DNA of 64,000 bases from Nocardia beijingensis NBRC 16342 (GCF_001612785.1 NZ_BDBC01000015.1:124001-188000), one strand, 5' to 3'; positions 20,059 to 29,387 are shown, counted from the first letter of the stretch. Numbers and translations: made by a program. The notes: generated by a model from the sequence alone, not told the origin.

Positions 20059-21003
20059 TCAGAACCGGCGTTCCGCGGGCCGGAAGATATCGCTCAGCCT
20101 GTCATAGGCGTCGCGTACGTTATCCGGAATGTTCTCTTGGACGCAGTGGCCTTCGCGGGGATACTCGTCGAGCCGTTTGATCTCACCCATGGTGATGGCG
20201 ACGATGGACTTCGGATGTGGCGCTGTATCGGCGTCGGGCCGGTTCCCGTATTTCATATAGTTCTCGAGCGAGACGTCTGCGGCGGAGATGGAGACGTGGT
20301 CGACATCCGGGCATTGTTTCACGAGGGTTCCCCACACCCGCCGTGAGTGGAACGGGGTGCAGACACCGATCACCGACGAGACATCGCGACCGTGCGCTTG
20401 CAGCATGTCCACGGAGTAGACCGCGTTCTGGCCGGTGTTCTGGGCAAATGGTTCTTCGATGATCTGGTTCGGGTTCAGATTCAGCTTCTCCGCCGCCAGC
20501 CGGAACTTGGCTGCCTCGCCGCGATATCCGGAGAACACCACAGGCACGTCATCGAGGCCGCGATCGCGAACCAGGTTCGCGATCACCGAGGCACCGCCGA
20601 TGTCTCGGCTGCCGAAGAAAATGATGCCCCCGTAGTCGCGTTCGGGATCGAATGCCCATTTGGGATCGAAACGCAAATAGTCCCAAACCGTCTCCAGATC
20701 CGACATCGCCCGGTCGGTGTCGACCCCTCGGCCACGAAGCTCCCCTAGCCATTCCGTGTACGCGGTCTCATTGCGCCCTCCGTACACCGCGTTATCTCGA
20801 ATCAGCGCTCGACCAGCGGAATCGAGCGGAATCGCGCCGGCGTGGTCCTGATACAGCAAACCTCTGACAGAGGCTCGCGTCTCGTCCGCCCCTTCGTGCT
20901 GTCGCCGGCTGATGTGGGAGGAACCGGCGGTCAGTGCCCGCGCGATCCGTTGCGCACCTTGACGGGCCACTTCTGCCGGCCCCGGTATGTCTGCGCCCCT
21001 CAT
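20059..21003 (-). CDS. YdcF-like (DUF218/ElyC-SanA family) protein
   Basis: A 314-aa protein. The DUF218 core lies at about residues 120-270: IIFFGSRDIGGASVIANLV, VVFSGYRGEAAKFRLAA, then IIEEPFAQNTGQNAVYSVDML, corresponding to the family's SGG..SEA and E..S.NT.EN motifs. The family binds S-adenosylmethionine-like ligands (YdcF) or affects the envelope (ElyC, SanA). No transmembrane segment was seen, so a cytoplasmic location is likely. It starts at ATG 21003; an open frame continuing upstream is the antisense of the GntR gene. The coding sequence looks less GC-rich than its neighbours. It is divergent from a GntR regulator. Confidence 0.78.
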   Translation of the reverse strand: MRGADIPGPAEVARQGAQRIARALTAGSSHISRRQHEGADETRASVRGLLYQDHAGAIPLDSAGRALIRDNAVYGGRNETAYTEWLGELRGRGVDTDRAMSDLETVWDYLRFDPKWAFDPERDYGGIIFFGSRDIGGASVIANLVRDRGLDDVPVVFSGYRGEAAKFRLAAEKLNLNPNQIIEEPFAQNTGQNAVYSVDMLQAHGRDVSSVIGVCTPFHSRRVWGTLVKQCPDVDHVSISAADVSLENYMKYGNRPDADTAPHPKSIVAITMGEIKRLDEYPREGHCVQENIPDNVRDAYDRLSDIFRPAERRF

Positions 21004-21109
21004 CCGCCTTCCCGGCTCAGTCCTCGAAACTCGAGAAGTATGTCCGATTTCGGCCCAAATTCCGAACCACCAGATCAAGCAGGACGAGACGACACACGCC
21101 AACCGAATC

Positions 21110-21120
21110 TGGTCTGACCA
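21110..21120. promoter_or_regulatory. FadR-type GntR operator
   Basis: TGGTCTGACCA is an exact match to the TGGTnnnACCA palindrome bound by FadR-subfamily GntR regulators. It is 37 bases before the GntR start and 106 bases before the divergent YdcF-like gene, so both could be controlled. Confidence 0.7.
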
Positions 21121-21156
21121 CTTGACCTCCTGACCAATCGGACGCACAGTAGACGC

Positions 21157-21894
21157 ATGGCGTTGCAACCTGTGGTCAAGCGGTCGGTGTCGGCGGATGT
21201 GTTCGAGCAGATCGCCGCGGATGTGCTCAGCGGTGAGCTGGCGCCGGGGGCGACTCTGCCCAGTGAGCGGCAGTTGGCGGAGGCGCTGGGGGTCTCCCGG
21301 CCCGCGGTGCGAGAGGCCTTGCAGCGGCTGGCCGCCGCGGGGCTGGTGTCGGTGCGCCAAGGAGACGCGACCACCGTGCTGGACTATCGGCGCGGCGCGG
21401 GGCTCGAGGTGCTGCCGAGGCTGTTGGTGCAGGCCGGAGAACTGGACCCCGCGGTCGCGCGCAGCATCCTCGAGGCGCGCCTGCACAACGGGCCGAAGGT
21501 CGCGGAGTTGGCCGCGCGGCGGGTGGGTGCGATCGGCGCGGCCGAAGTCCGCCCGTTGCTGGAAGCCTCGCTCGACGCGCTGGCCGCCGAACAGGACCCG
21601 ATCGCGCAGCAGCGGCACGCGATGGAGTTCTGGGATCACGTCGTGGACACGGCCGACTCGATCGTGTTCCGGCTGATGTTCAACATGTTGCGCGCCGCCT
21701 ATGAACCGGCGCTCGCGGCGCTGGCCCCGATCATGTCCGCCGAGGTGGGCAACATCGAGGCATACCGCGAATTGGCCGCCGCCGTCGTCGCGGGCCGGCC
21801 GCAGAAGGCCGCCACCACCGCTCGGGCGTTGCTCGAGCCGGCGACCACCGCCCTGATCGAGGTCCTCGGCGGACCGCCGGTCACGCACAGCTAG
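21157..21894 (+). CDS. GntR family regulator, FadR subfamily
   Basis: A 245-aa transcription factor. The N-terminal winged helix (residues 5-70: [20 protein letters not shown], then [21 protein letters not shown]) is followed by an all-helical FCD ligand domain from about 95 to 230 ([20 protein letters not shown]). FCD domains usually bind carboxylates with a metal ion. The gene precedes a hydroxylase by 8 bases, so the two form an operon. A FadR-type operator lies in its promoter. Confidence 0.9.
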   Translation: MALQPVVKRSVSADVFEQIAADVLSGELAPGATLPSERQLAEALGVSRPAVREALQRLAAAGLVSVRQGDATTVLDYRRGAGLEVLPRLLVQAGELDPAVARSILEARLHNGPKVAELAARRVGAIGAAEVRPLLEASLDALAAEQDPIAQQRHAMEFWDHVVDTADSIVFRLMFNMLRAAYEPALAALAPIMSAEVGNIEAYRELAAAVVAGRPQKAATTARALLEPATTALIEVLGGPPVTHS

Positions 21895-21902
21895 GAACGA
21901 AC

Positions 21903-22619
21903 ATGACGAAATCCACAGCCTCCGAACGAGCCTCGGTCGAGGCGGATGCGCGGGCGCGGGTGCGCAGGGACGAGCGGGCGTTGCGTCGCGGGCTCACCCT
22001 GGGCCAGGCATTCGCAGAATTCGTCCGGCATCCCTCGCCGTGGATGATCGGGACCACGCTGGTGGGCGCGCTGATCGCCCGCGTGGTCGTCGGCGACTGG
22101 CAGCCGACGGACCTACTGGTCCCCGCCGCCATGCTGGCGGTGTTCCCGGTCTTCGAGTGGATCGTGCACGTCACCGTGCTGCATTGGAAACCACGGCGGG
22201 TGGGCCCGCTCGCACTCGACAGCGAACTGGCGCGCAAGCACCGCGAGCATCACGTCGATCCGCGCGACATCCCGCTGATCTTCATCCCGACGCGAACCCT
22301 GGCGGTGCTGGTCGTGGTGTTGATCGCGCTGGCGGCGTTCGCCTTCCCTCGCCCGGGCCTCGGCCTGACCTTCCTGATCACCATCACGCTGCTCGGCCTC
22401 GCCTACGAGTGGACGCACTACCTGATCCACACCGACTACAAGCCGAAAGGCTCGCTCTACCGGGCGGTCTGGCGCAACCATCGCCACCATCACTACAAGA
22501 ACGAGCACTACTGGTTCACAGTCACCAGTTCCGGCACCGCCGACCGCCTCTTCGGCACCTACCCCGACCCGGCCACGACCGAGACCTCACCCACCGCCCG
22601 CAACCTGCACTCCGCCTGA
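21903..22619 (+). CDS. Fatty acid hydroxylase/sterol desaturase superfamily membrane protein
   Basis: A di-iron integral-membrane oxidase of 238 aa. The histidine clusters expected for the family are seen: HVTVLHW, KHREHH, THYLIH and RNHRHHHYKNEHYWF, interleaved with hydrophobic helices at about 55-90 and 125-165. The substrate may be a lipid or carotenoid-like compound and cannot be read from sequence. It is co-transcribed with the GntR gene, which may respond to the same compound. It converges on a TetR gene with a hairpin between. Confidence 0.85.
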   Translation: MTKSTASERASVEADARARVRRDERALRRGLTLGQAFAEFVRHPSPWMIGTTLVGALIARVVVGDWQPTDLLVPAAMLAVFPVFEWIVHVTVLHWKPRRVGPLALDSELARKHREHHVDPRDIPLIFIPTRTLAVLVVVLIALAAFAFPRPGLGLTFLITITLLGLAYEWTHYLIHTDYKPKGSLYRAVWRNHRHHHYKNEHYWFTVTSSGTADRLFGTYPDPATTETSPTARNLHSA

Positions 22620-22629
22620 TCCCCTCAGG

Positions 22630-22660
22630 TGCCGCCCCGCGACGAGTCAGCGGGGCGGCA
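22630..22660. terminator. Hairpin between convergent hydroxylase and TetR genes
   Basis: The 11-bp stem TGCCGCCCCGC (22630-22640) / GCGGGGCGGCA (22650-22660) with a 9-base loop lies in the 53-bp convergent gap. Confidence 0.7.
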
Positions 22661-22672
22661 TCGGTGCGCGGG

Positions 22673-23224
22673 TCAGACCGCGAGCAGACGCTCCGCGATG
22701 GTGCGGGCACGAGACGCCGCCTCCGGAGTCCCTTCGCGAACGGCGGTGACGATCGCGCCGTCCACCAGTAGCGCGAGTTCGGCGGCCAGCTCGTCCGCGT
22801 CGGATCGTCCCGCCGCGGTGAGCAATTCGTCCAGGTATTCGATCACGCGGCGCTTGTGCCGATCGGCGACCTGGTGGGCGGCGCTTTCGCGATCGGCGAC
22901 CTCGACCATGGTGTTGATGAACGCGCAGCCGCGGAAATCCTTGCGGGCGAACCGTTGTGCCAGCGCGTCGAAGACGGCGAGCGGACGCGCGGCCGGGTCG
23001 CCGGTCTGCTCGACCGATTCGCGCAGCCAGTCCAGCCACCGGCGGTCTCGATCCTCCAGCACCGCCACGACGAGGTCGTCCTTGCTCGCGAAGTGGCGAT
23101 AGAAGGAAGCCCGGCCGACGCCGGACGCCTGGAGCAGGCGATCGAGACCCACGGCGCGAATCCCTTCGGCGTAGAACAACTCTTCCGCCGTGGTGAGCAA
23201 GCGCTGCTTGGCCTGGGTTGGCAT
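22673..23224 (-). CDS. TetR family regulator
   Basis: A repressor of 183 aa. The N-terminal HTH (residues 4-50: AKQRLLTTAEELFYAEGIRA, then ASGVGRASFYRHFASKDDLV) resembles the NemR/YcdC-type group. The C-terminal domain contains FRGCAFINTMVEVADRESAAH, with a cysteine in the region where redox- or electrophile-sensing regulators of this group carry one. It is divergent from an AhpD-like gene, with three operator copies between them, so it likely represses that gene in response to an oxidant or electrophile. Confidence 0.88.
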   Translation of the reverse strand: MPTQAKQRLLTTAEELFYAEGIRAVGLDRLLQASGVGRASFYRHFASKDDLVVAVLEDRDRRWLDWLRESVEQTGDPAARPLAVFDALAQRFARKDFRGCAFINTMVEVADRESAAHQVADRHKRRVIEYLDELLTAAGRSDADELAAELALLVDGAIVTAVREGTPEAASRARTIAERLLAV

Positions 23225-23242
23225 ACCGCAACGGTAGCAGGA

Positions 23243-23319
23243 CGGAACCGATCAGTACCATCCAGGTTGACCAAAACGGAACCAGTCAGTACCGTCTTGA
23301 TTCGGCACCGATCGGTACC
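23243..23319. promoter_or_regulatory. Three direct copies of a TetR operator
   Basis: Copies begin at 23243 (CGGAACCGATCAGTACC), 23277 (CGGAACCAGTCAGTACC) and 23303 (CGGCACCGATCGGTACC). The third contains the perfect palindrome ACCGATCGGT. Together they occupy most of the 119-bp divergent region, immediately upstream of both starts. Confidence 0.85.
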
Positions 23320-23343
23320 ATCTTGTTCGACCTGGAGGCTTCG

Positions 23344-24090
23344 ATGTCCCGCCTGCCCCTTGTGTCCACCGACTCCGCCGACGCCGAGCAGTCCGATCTG
23401 CTCGCCGAGGTACAGCGCCAGCTGGGCCGGGTCCCGAATCTCTACGCCGCCATGGCGAACAGCCCCGCCACCTTGCGCGGATACCTGAACCTGCGCGAAG
23501 CGCTGACCAAGGGAAAGCTCTCGGCCCGAGTACGCGAGCAACTCGCCTTGCTGGTCGCCGACGAGAACGGCTGCGACTACTGCACCGCCGCGCACACCAT
23601 GCGCGCCGACCGGATGGGCTTCACCGAGCAGGCGATCGCCGACACCCGCGCGGCGCGCGCCGACGATCCGCACGCCGACGCGATCCTGCGCGTCGCCCGT
23701 GACGTGCTCCGGTCTCGCGGCCGGATCGACGACGCCGCGCTCGCCTCAGCGCGCGCCAGGGGCGTCAGCGACGCCGAACTGAGCGAGATCGTCGGCCATG
23801 TGGCACTGAACGTGTTGTCGAACTACTTCAACCATGTCGCCGAGCCGGAACTCGACTTCCCGCCCGCGGCACCGGCGAAAGGCACGGCGATGGAAGCGAA
23901 ATGGCGGCCCGCGAGCAAGGTCGTCCTGGTCGACGGCTATTCCCTGACGGACACAGAGGGCCGCGCGACACGCACCGTCGATGACGTCCACATCGCGATC
24001 GAAGGCGGATTCCTGCACGTCAAGGTGTCCGACACCGCCGACGTGCAGGTGGTGTCCGCGCCCGCCGTCGCGCTGGTGACCTACCGCTGA
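23344..24090 (+). CDS. Carboxymuconolactone decarboxylase/AhpD-like protein with C-terminal extension
   Basis: An alkylhydroperoxidase-like protein of 248 aa. The CMD/AhpD domain covers about residues 25-175 and has the redox motif CDYCTAAHTMRAD, a CxxC with the downstream His expected of AhpD peroxidases. A terminal segment of about 60 residues (from MEAKWRPASKVVLVDGYS) is not part of the usual domain and has beta character. ATG 23344 follows GGAGG by 7 bases. It is divergent from the TetR gene and sits behind three operators, which fits inducible detoxification of peroxides or electrophiles. Confidence 0.87.
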   Translation: MSRLPLVSTDSADAEQSDLLAEVQRQLGRVPNLYAAMANSPATLRGYLNLREALTKGKLSARVREQLALLVADENGCDYCTAAHTMRADRMGFTEQAIADTRAARADDPHADAILRVARDVLRSRGRIDDAALASARARGVSDAELSEIVGHVALNVLSNYFNHVAEPELDFPPAAPAKGTAMEAKWRPASKVVLVDGYSLTDTEGRATRTVDDVHIAIEGGFLHVKVSDTADVQVVSAPAVALVTYR

Positions 24091-24106
24091 TCCCGATCCA
24101 CCCGGC

Positions 24107-24132
24107 CCGGTCCGCGACTCGTCGCGGATCGG
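24107..24132 (+). terminator. Terminator after the AhpD-like gene
   Basis: An imperfect 11-bp stem, CCGGTCCGCGA (24107-24117) / TCGCGGATCGG (24122-24132), followed by GCTTTC, 17 bases after the stop and ahead of the copper promoter. Confidence 0.65.
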
Positions 24133-24151
24133 GCTTTCGTCTGCGCGGGAC

Positions 24152-24183
24152 TTGACATCTCGATACCCTAGGGGGGTAGGGTA
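24152..24183 (+). promoter_or_regulatory. CsoR-type copper-responsive promoter
   Basis: A -35 hexamer TTGACA (24152-24157) is followed by the dyad TACCCTA-GGGGGG-TAGGGTA (24164-24183), matching the G-rich CsoR/RicR operator class that overlaps the -10 region. No csoR gene is in the window, so the repressor would act in trans. Confidence 0.8.
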
Positions 24184-24223
24184 AACATCGATAAGCAGAC
24201 GTACTCGCAGAAGGACACCGACC

Positions 24224-24430
24224 ATGAGCACCACCACCGTGACCGTCACCGGCATGACCTGCGGCGGCTGCGCCGCCAAGGTCCGCACCGAGATCGGCAG
24301 CATCTCCGGCGTCGATTCCGTGGCCGTCGACCTCGCCGACGGACTGGTGACCGTCGAGAGCGCGAGCCCGATCGACCGCGCGGACCTCACCGCCGCCGTG
24401 ACCCGCGCCGGCTACACGGTCGCAGGCTGA
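24224..24430 (+). CDS. CopZ-like copper chaperone (HMA domain)
   Basis: A 68-aa cytosolic metallochaperone consisting of one heavy-metal-associated domain. The Cu(I)-binding motif GMTCGGC sits at about residues 10-16 and the terminal AGYTV is typical of the family. It is the first gene of a three-gene copper operon and likely hands Cu(I) to the P-type ATPase encoded third. Confidence 0.92.
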   Translation: MSTTTVTVTGMTCGGCAAKVRTEIGSISGVDSVAVDLADGLVTVESASPIDRADLTAAVTRAGYTVAG

Positions 24431-24447
24431 CGGACGGGAGCACTCCG

Positions 24448-25377
24448 ATGAACACAACTGTCAAATTCGGCGGCTTCGCCCTCGGCCTCGCGGCGGTCTT
24501 CGGGATCGCCCTCGCGGCCGGTGCGGTGATCGGGCCCGAACCCGCCGCTCACGACCCGAAAACGCACGGCGCTGCCGAAGGCGAAGCCGACGCACTACCT
24601 GGAGGAATGATGGCAACCGACCGCGGCTACACCCTGCGGCTCGACACCACACGGACCACCGCCGCCGCGAACGTGCCGCTGCGCTTCCGCATCCTGGACC
24701 AAGACGGCAAACCCGTCACCCGCTACGTGCGCAGTCACGACAAGGATCTGCACTTGATCGTCGTGCGCCGGGATATGGCCGCCTTCCAGCACGTCCACCC
24801 GGTGCTCGATGGCAACGGCACCTGGAGCGTCCCGCTCGATCTCACCCGCGCCGGGGACTACCGCGTCTTCGCCGACTTCACTCCTGAGGGCGGAGCGAAC
24901 CTGACCCTCGGCGCGGACCTGCTGGTGGCCGGCGTCTACGACCCCCAGCAGCTGCCCGCGGCGGCCGCCACCACGAGCGTCGGCGACTACACCGTCACGC
25001 TGGACGGAACCGTCGTCCCCGGCCGGGCGTCGAAGGTGACGCTCTCGGTGAGCCGCGCGGGCAAACCGGTGACCGACTTGCAGCCCTACCTCGGCGCCTA
25101 CGGCCATCTCGTGGCCCTGCGCGCCGCCGACCTGGGCTATCTGCACGTCCATCCGGAAGGCCATCCCGGTGACGGCGTGACCGCGGCCGGACCTGGCATC
25201 ACCTTCGCCGTCACGGCGCCCAGCGCCGGCGACTACCGCTTGTTCCTCGATTTCCAGCACGAGGGCGTGGTCCGCACCGCCGAATTCACCCTGACCGTCG
25301 CACCGGGCACCCCCGCTGTAGACGCATCCCACCACAACGAACACACTGGTCAGCAGCCGGACGGCCACGCGCACTGA
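24448..25377 (+). CDS. Exported/membrane-anchored putative metal-binding protein of the copper operon
   Basis: A 309-aa protein without a firm family name. One N-terminal hydrophobic segment (residues 9-28) suggests membrane anchoring with the rest outside. Two beta-rich repeats follow (about 55-165 and 170-285), each ending in a DYR[VL]F segment. Both contain candidate ligands: [20 protein letters not shown] in the first, [19 protein letters not shown] in the second. The tail is His-rich ([15 protein letters not shown]). Its place between a CopZ-like gene and a copper ATPase suggests copper buffering outside the membrane. Confidence 0.72.
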   Translation: MNTTVKFGGFALGLAAVFGIALAAGAVIGPEPAAHDPKTHGAAEGEADALPGGMMATDRGYTLRLDTTRTTAAANVPLRFRILDQDGKPVTRYVRSHDKDLHLIVVRRDMAAFQHVHPVLDGNGTWSVPLDLTRAGDYRVFADFTPEGGANLTLGADLLVAGVYDPQQLPAAAATTSVGDYTVTLDGTVVPGRASKVTLSVSRAGKPVTDLQPYLGAYGHLVALRAADLGYLHVHPEGHPGDGVTAAGPGITFAVTAPSAGDYRLFLDFQHEGVVRTAEFTLTVAPGTPAVDASHHNEHTGQQPDGHAH

Positions 25378-25414
25378 CCCGAAGACCGTCCGCGCACAGA
25401 ACGGAGCACCCACG

Positions 25415-27661
25415 ATGACCACCGCGACACAACCGCCGCCCTCCGGGCAGGTCGAACTCGTGATCGGTGGAATGACCTGCGCGTCTTGCGCCGCCCGGAT
25501 CGAGAAGAAGCTCAACAAACTCGACGGCGTCACCGCGACCGTGAACTACGCCACCGAGAAGGCCCGCGTCGAGGTCACCGGGGACGTCTCGCCGGACGAC
25601 TTGATCGCCACCGTCGAGCAAGCGGGTTACACCGCGGCCCTGCCCGCTCCCCCGGAGCCGCAGGAGAGCGCCGCCGAGGAAGATCCCGCCGCCGCCCTGC
25701 GCACCCGCCTGCTGATCTCGCTGGTGCTGTCGGTGCCGGTGATCGCCATGGCGATGATCCCGGCCTTGCAGTTCACCAACTGGCAGTGGCTGTCGCTGAC
25801 CTTGGCCGCGCCGGTCGTCGTGTGGGGCGCGCTGCCGTTCCACCGCGCGGCGTGGACGAACCTGCGCCACGGCGCGTCGACCATGGACACCCTGATCTCG
25901 ATGGGGACGCTGGCCGCACTGGGCTGGTCGGTGTACGCGCTGTTCTGGGGCACCGCGGGCACGCCGGGCATGACGCATCCGTTCGAGTTCACCATCGCGC
26001 GGATGGACGGCACCGGCAGCATCTACTTGGAGGCCGCGGCAGGCGTCACCACGTTCATCCTGGCGGGACGCTTCTTCGAGGCGCGCGCCAAGCGGCGGGC
26101 GGGTGCGGCGCTGCGGGCCCTGCTCGAGCTGGGGGCCAAGGAGGTCTCCGTCCTGCGCGACGGAACCGAGCAGCGCATTCCGGTGGAGCAGCTGCGGGTC
26201 GGCGATCGGTTCGTGGTGCGGCCCGGCGAGAAGATCGCCACCGACGGCATCGTGACGGAAGGCTCCTCGGCCGTCGACGCCTCGATGCTCACCGGCGAGT
26301 CGGTGCCGGTCGAGGTCGGCCAGGACGACGCCGTGGTCGGCGCGACCGTCAACGTGGGCGGCCGGATCGTGGTGCGCGCCACGCGGATCGGTTCCGACAC
26401 CCAGCTGGCGCAGATGGCGAAGCTCGTCGAGGACGCGCAGACCGGCAAGGCGCAGGCGCAGCGGCTGGCCGACCGGATCGCCGGGATCTTCGTGCCGATC
26501 GTCATCGCGCTGTCGGTCGCGACGCTCGGGTTCTGGCTCGGCACAGGCGGTTCGGTGGCCGCGGCGTTCACCGCCGCGGTGGCGGTGCTGATCATCGCCT
26601 GCCCGTGCGCACTCGGACTGGCCACGCCGACCGCGCTGATGGTCGGCACGGGACGCGGCGCGCAGCTCGGCATCCTGATCAAAGGCCCCGAGGTGCTGGA
26701 GTCGACCCGGCGGGTGGACACGATCGTGCTGGACAAGACCGGCACCGTCACGGCGGGCAAGATGACGCTGCTCGATGTCGTCGCGGCCGAAGGTGAACAG
26801 GCCGAGCGCATTCTGGAACTGGCCGGAGCGCTGGAGGACTCCTCCGAACACCCGATCGCCCAAGCCATCGCCAAGGGCGCCCGCGAGCGGGTTGGCGAGC
26901 TGAAGCCCGTAGAGGATTTCGCGAATGCCGAGGGCCTCGGCGTGCAGGGCGTGGTGGACGGCCACGCGGTGGTCGTCGGCCGCGCGCGGCTGCTCGCCGA
27001 CTGGTCACAGCACCTCGACGACGATCTGACCCGGGCGATGCGCGCGGCCGAAGCCGAAGGAAAGACCGCCGTCGCGGTGGGCTGGGACGGCAAGGCGCGC
27101 GGCGTGCTCGTCGTGGCCGACGCGGTGAAACCCACCTCCGCCGAGGCGATTTCCCAGCTGCGTGCCCTCGGGCTCACCCCGATCATGCTGACCGGCGACA
27201 ACCAGGCCGCAGCCGACGCGATCGCCGCCCAGGTCGGCATCGATGCGGTGATCGCGGAGGTGCTGCCGCAGGACAAGGTCGCCACCGTCAAGCGGTTGCA
27301 GGCCGAAGGCAAAGTGGTCGCGATGGTGGGCGACGGCGTGAACGACGCCGCGGCGCTGGCCCAAGCCGACCTGGGCCTGGCCATGGGCACCGGCACCGAC
27401 GTCGCCATCGAGGCGGGCGATCTGACCTTGGTTCGCGGCGACCTGCGGGCGGCGGCGGACGCGATCCGGCTGTCCCGCCGCACCCTCGCGACCATCAAGG
27501 GCAACCTGTTCTGGGCCTTCGCCTACAACGTGGCCGCGATTCCGCTGGCCATGGCGGGCTTGCTCAACCCGATGCTCGCGGGCGCCGCGATGGCGTTCTC
27601 CTCGGTCTTCGTGGTGAGCAACAGCCTGCGGCTGCGTGGTTTCCGCTCGACAGCGAACTAG
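25415..27661 (+). CDS. Copper-exporting P1B-type ATPase
   Basis: A Cu(I) efflux pump of 748 aa. One N-terminal HMA domain carries GMTCASC. The transmembrane metal site is [10 protein letters not shown]; the phosphorylation motif is DKTGT; the nucleotide domain has SSEHPIAQA; the hinge is [18 protein letters not shown]. These place it in subgroup 1B-1 with CopA/CtpV. It is third in the operon behind the CsoR-type promoter, and its stop is followed immediately by a strong hairpin. Confidence 0.95.
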   Translation: MTTATQPPPSGQVELVIGGMTCASCAARIEKKLNKLDGVTATVNYATEKARVEVTGDVSPDDLIATVEQAGYTAALPAPPEPQESAAEEDPAAALRTRLLISLVLSVPVIAMAMIPALQFTNWQWLSLTLAAPVVVWGALPFHRAAWTNLRHGASTMDTLISMGTLAALGWSVYALFWGTAGTPGMTHPFEFTIARMDGTGSIYLEAAAGVTTFILAGRFFEARAKRRAGAALRALLELGAKEVSVLRDGTEQRIPVEQLRVGDRFVVRPGEKIATDGIVTEGSSAVDASMLTGESVPVEVGQDDAVVGATVNVGGRIVVRATRIGSDTQLAQMAKLVEDAQTGKAQAQRLADRIAGIFVPIVIALSVATLGFWLGTGGSVAAAFTAAVAVLIIACPCALGLATPTALMVGTGRGAQLGILIKGPEVLESTRRVDTIVLDKTGTVTAGKMTLLDVVAAEGEQAERILELAGALEDSSEHPIAQAIAKGARERVGELKPVEDFANAEGLGVQGVVDGHAVVVGRARLLADWSQHLDDDLTRAMRAAEAEGKTAVAVGWDGKARGVLVVADAVKPTSAEAISQLRALGLTPIMLTGDNQAAADAIAAQVGIDAVIAEVLPQDKVATVKRLQAEGKVVAMVGDGVNDAAALAQADLGLAMGTGTDVAIEAGDLTLVRGDLRAAADAIRLSRRTLATIKGNLFWAFAYNVAAIPLAMAGLLNPMLAGAAMAFSSVFVVSNSLRLRGFRSTAN

Positions 27662-27667
27662 GCACAC

Positions 27668-27702
27668 CGGACGGGACGGCACACCTGGTGTCGTCCCGTC
27701 CG
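27668..27702 (+). terminator. Hairpin after the copper ATPase, copy 1 of a repeated element
   Basis: The stem CGGACGGGACG (27668-27678) / CGTCCCGTCCG (27692-27702) continues inward with ACACC/GGTGT. A near-identical hairpin occurs at 29332-29366. Both flanks are conserved: 21 left-arm bases from 27664 and 15 right-arm bases ending at 27702 recur unchanged. Confidence 0.8.
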
Positions 27703-27844
27703 AGCACGTGCAGTGGCTCGATTTTTGCTATACGGGGCATTTCTGCCACTGTCGGGCACGCCGTGCGAGTGGCCATGATCTTTGGTGATCCGGGCTCGGC
27801 CACCGTCCGACCCACCCCCGGTGGAGCACGAACAAAGGAAACCC

Positions 27845-28240
27845 ATGATCGTCCGTTCCCTGAAAGAGATCGCAGGCACCGAGCGGGAAGTGCGAGGCCC
27901 CTCCTGGAACAGCCGCCGCTTGGTGCTCGCCGAGGAGAGGGTCGGCTTCTCCGTGAACGACACGGTGGTCGAGGCGGGCGCCGAGCTCGAGATGTGGTAC
28001 GCCAACCACGTCGAAGCCGTCTACGTGATCGAGGGGCATGGTGAGGTGATCGACGACGAGACCGGGGAGGCGCACCGTCTCGAACCAGGTGTGCTGTACC
28101 TGGTAGACGCACACCAGCGGCACACCCTGCGCGCCCATACCCGGTTCCGCGCGGTCTGCGTGTTCGACCCACCCCTCACCGGCCGCGAGGTCCACGACGA
28201 GAACGGCTCTTTCCCGCTGCTGACCGAGGAGGACCGGTGA
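27845..28240 (+). CDS. Ectoine synthase-like cupin (solitary EctC homologue)
   Basis: A 131-aa cupin closely resembling ectoine synthase, which cyclises N-gamma-acetyl-diaminobutyrate to ectoine. Characteristic stretches are [51 protein letters not shown] and [20 protein letters not shown]. The metal-site Glu/Tyr/His region ([16 protein letters not shown]) looks intact. No ectA or ectB is in the window. ATG 27845 was chosen by alignment to EctC. The stop overlaps the start of the aldolase gene (GTGA), so the two are coupled. Confidence 0.85.
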   Translation: MIVRSLKEIAGTEREVRGPSWNSRRLVLAEERVGFSVNDTVVEAGAELEMWYANHVEAVYVIEGHGEVIDDETGEAHRLEPGVLYLVDAHQRHTLRAHTRFRAVCVFDPPLTGREVHDENGSFPLLTEEDR

Positions 28241-29352
28241 GCGACAGCTCCCCCGAGCCCGACCACGACAACCCACGCGGATTCGCCAGCGACAACAACG
28301 CCCCGGTGCACCCGGACATCATGGCGGCGCTGGCCGCCGCCAACGTGGGCCACCAGCCGGCCTACGGCGCGGACGCCTACACCGCACGGCTGCGCGAGCT
28401 GATCAAAAGCCATTTCGGCGAGCGCGCTGAGATCTATCCGGTCTTCAACGGCAGCGGCGCGAACGTGGTCGGATTGCAGGCCATGTGCGACCGGTGGAGC
28501 GCCGTGATCTGCCCCGAGTCCGCGCACATCAACCTCGACGAGTGCGGCGCGCCAGAGAAGGTAGCCGGGCTGAAGCTGATCCCGGTGCCGACCACGGACG
28601 GCAAGCTGACGCCGGAGTCGCTCGACCGGTACGCCTGGGGCTTCGGCGACGAGCACCACGCCCAGCCCAAGGTCGTCTCCATCACGCAGAGCACCGAACT
28701 CGGCACCCGCTACACGCCCGGAGAGATCGCGGCGATCGGCGCGCTGGCGCACGAGCGCGGCATGCTGCTGCACGTGGACGGCGCCCGGCTGGCCAACGCG
28801 GCCGCCGCACTCGACCTGCCGCCGCGCGCGTTCACCACCGACGCCGGGGTGGACGTGCTGTCGTTCGGCGGCACCAAGAACGGTCTGATGTTCGGCGAGG
28901 CGATCGTGGTGCTCGAGCCCGACGCGGTGCGCGGCGTGCCGTACCTGCGCAAAGCCGCGCTGCAACTGGCCTCCAAGATGCGGTACGTGTCGGCGCAATT
29001 CGTCGCGCTGCTGGAGGGCGACCTGTGGCTGCGCAACGCCCGGCACGCCAATGCGATGGCGGCCCGGCTGGCCACGGCCGTCGCCCGGGTACCCGGCGTC
29101 GAGATCGTACGGCCGGTCCAGGCCAATGCCGTCTTCGCCGTGTTGCCCAGGGAGGTCACCGAGCGGCTCCAGCAGCGGTTCCGCTTCCACACCTGGGACG
29201 AGCGCACCGGCGAGGTGCGGTGGATGTGCTCGTTCGACACCACCGAGGCCGACGTGGACGCCTTCGCGGCGGCGATCGGTGCGGAAATGGCCGCTCGATC
29301 CCGGAACTCCCACGCGCTCAGCACAAAACACCGGACGGGACGGCACACGTAG
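28237..29352 (+). CDS. L-threonine aldolase-like PLP enzyme
   Basis: A fold-type I PLP enzyme of the beta-eliminating lyase family, about 371 aa, which typically splits threonine or allo-threonine into glycine and acetaldehyde. It starts with [18 protein letters not shown]; the cofactor region includes [11 protein letters not shown] and the Schiff-base lysine lies in [14 protein letters not shown]. The GTG start is in a GTGA overlap with the EctC-like gene, implying a linked function. The last dozen residues are encoded by the second copy of the repeated hairpin, so the native C-terminus may have been replaced. Confidence 0.87.
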   Translation: MSDSSPEPDHDNPRGFASDNNAPVHPDIMAALAAANVGHQPAYGADAYTARLRELIKSHFGERAEIYPVFNGSGANVVGLQAMCDRWSAVICPESAHINLDECGAPEKVAGLKLIPVPTTDGKLTPESLDRYAWGFGDEHHAQPKVVSITQSTELGTRYTPGEIAAIGALAHERGMLLHVDGARLANAAAALDLPPRAFTTDAGVDVLSFGGTKNGLMFGEAIVVLEPDAVRGVPYLRKAALQLASKMRYVSAQFVALLEGDLWLRNARHANAMAARLATAVARVPGVEIVRPVQANAVFAVLPREVTERLQQRFRFHTWDERTGEVRWMCSFDTTEADVDAFAAAIGAEMAARSRNSHALSTKHRTGRHT

Positions 29353-29366
29353 TGTCGTCCCGTCCG
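29332..29366 (+). terminator. Hairpin after the aldolase gene, copy 2 of the repeated element
   Basis: The stem CGGACGGGACG (29332-29342) / CGTCCCGTCCG (29356-29366) is the same as at 27668-27702. It starts inside the last codons of the aldolase gene, whose stop codon lies in the loop. Confidence 0.78.
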
Positions 29367-29387
29367 GGCATCCGCCAGGAGGTCTCC

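Noticed and set aside
21004..21888. N-terminal extension of the YdcF-like gene to a 609-aa protein
   Set aside because: The extension is the complement of the GntR gene and shows no family similarity; ATG 21003 gives a normal-length protein.
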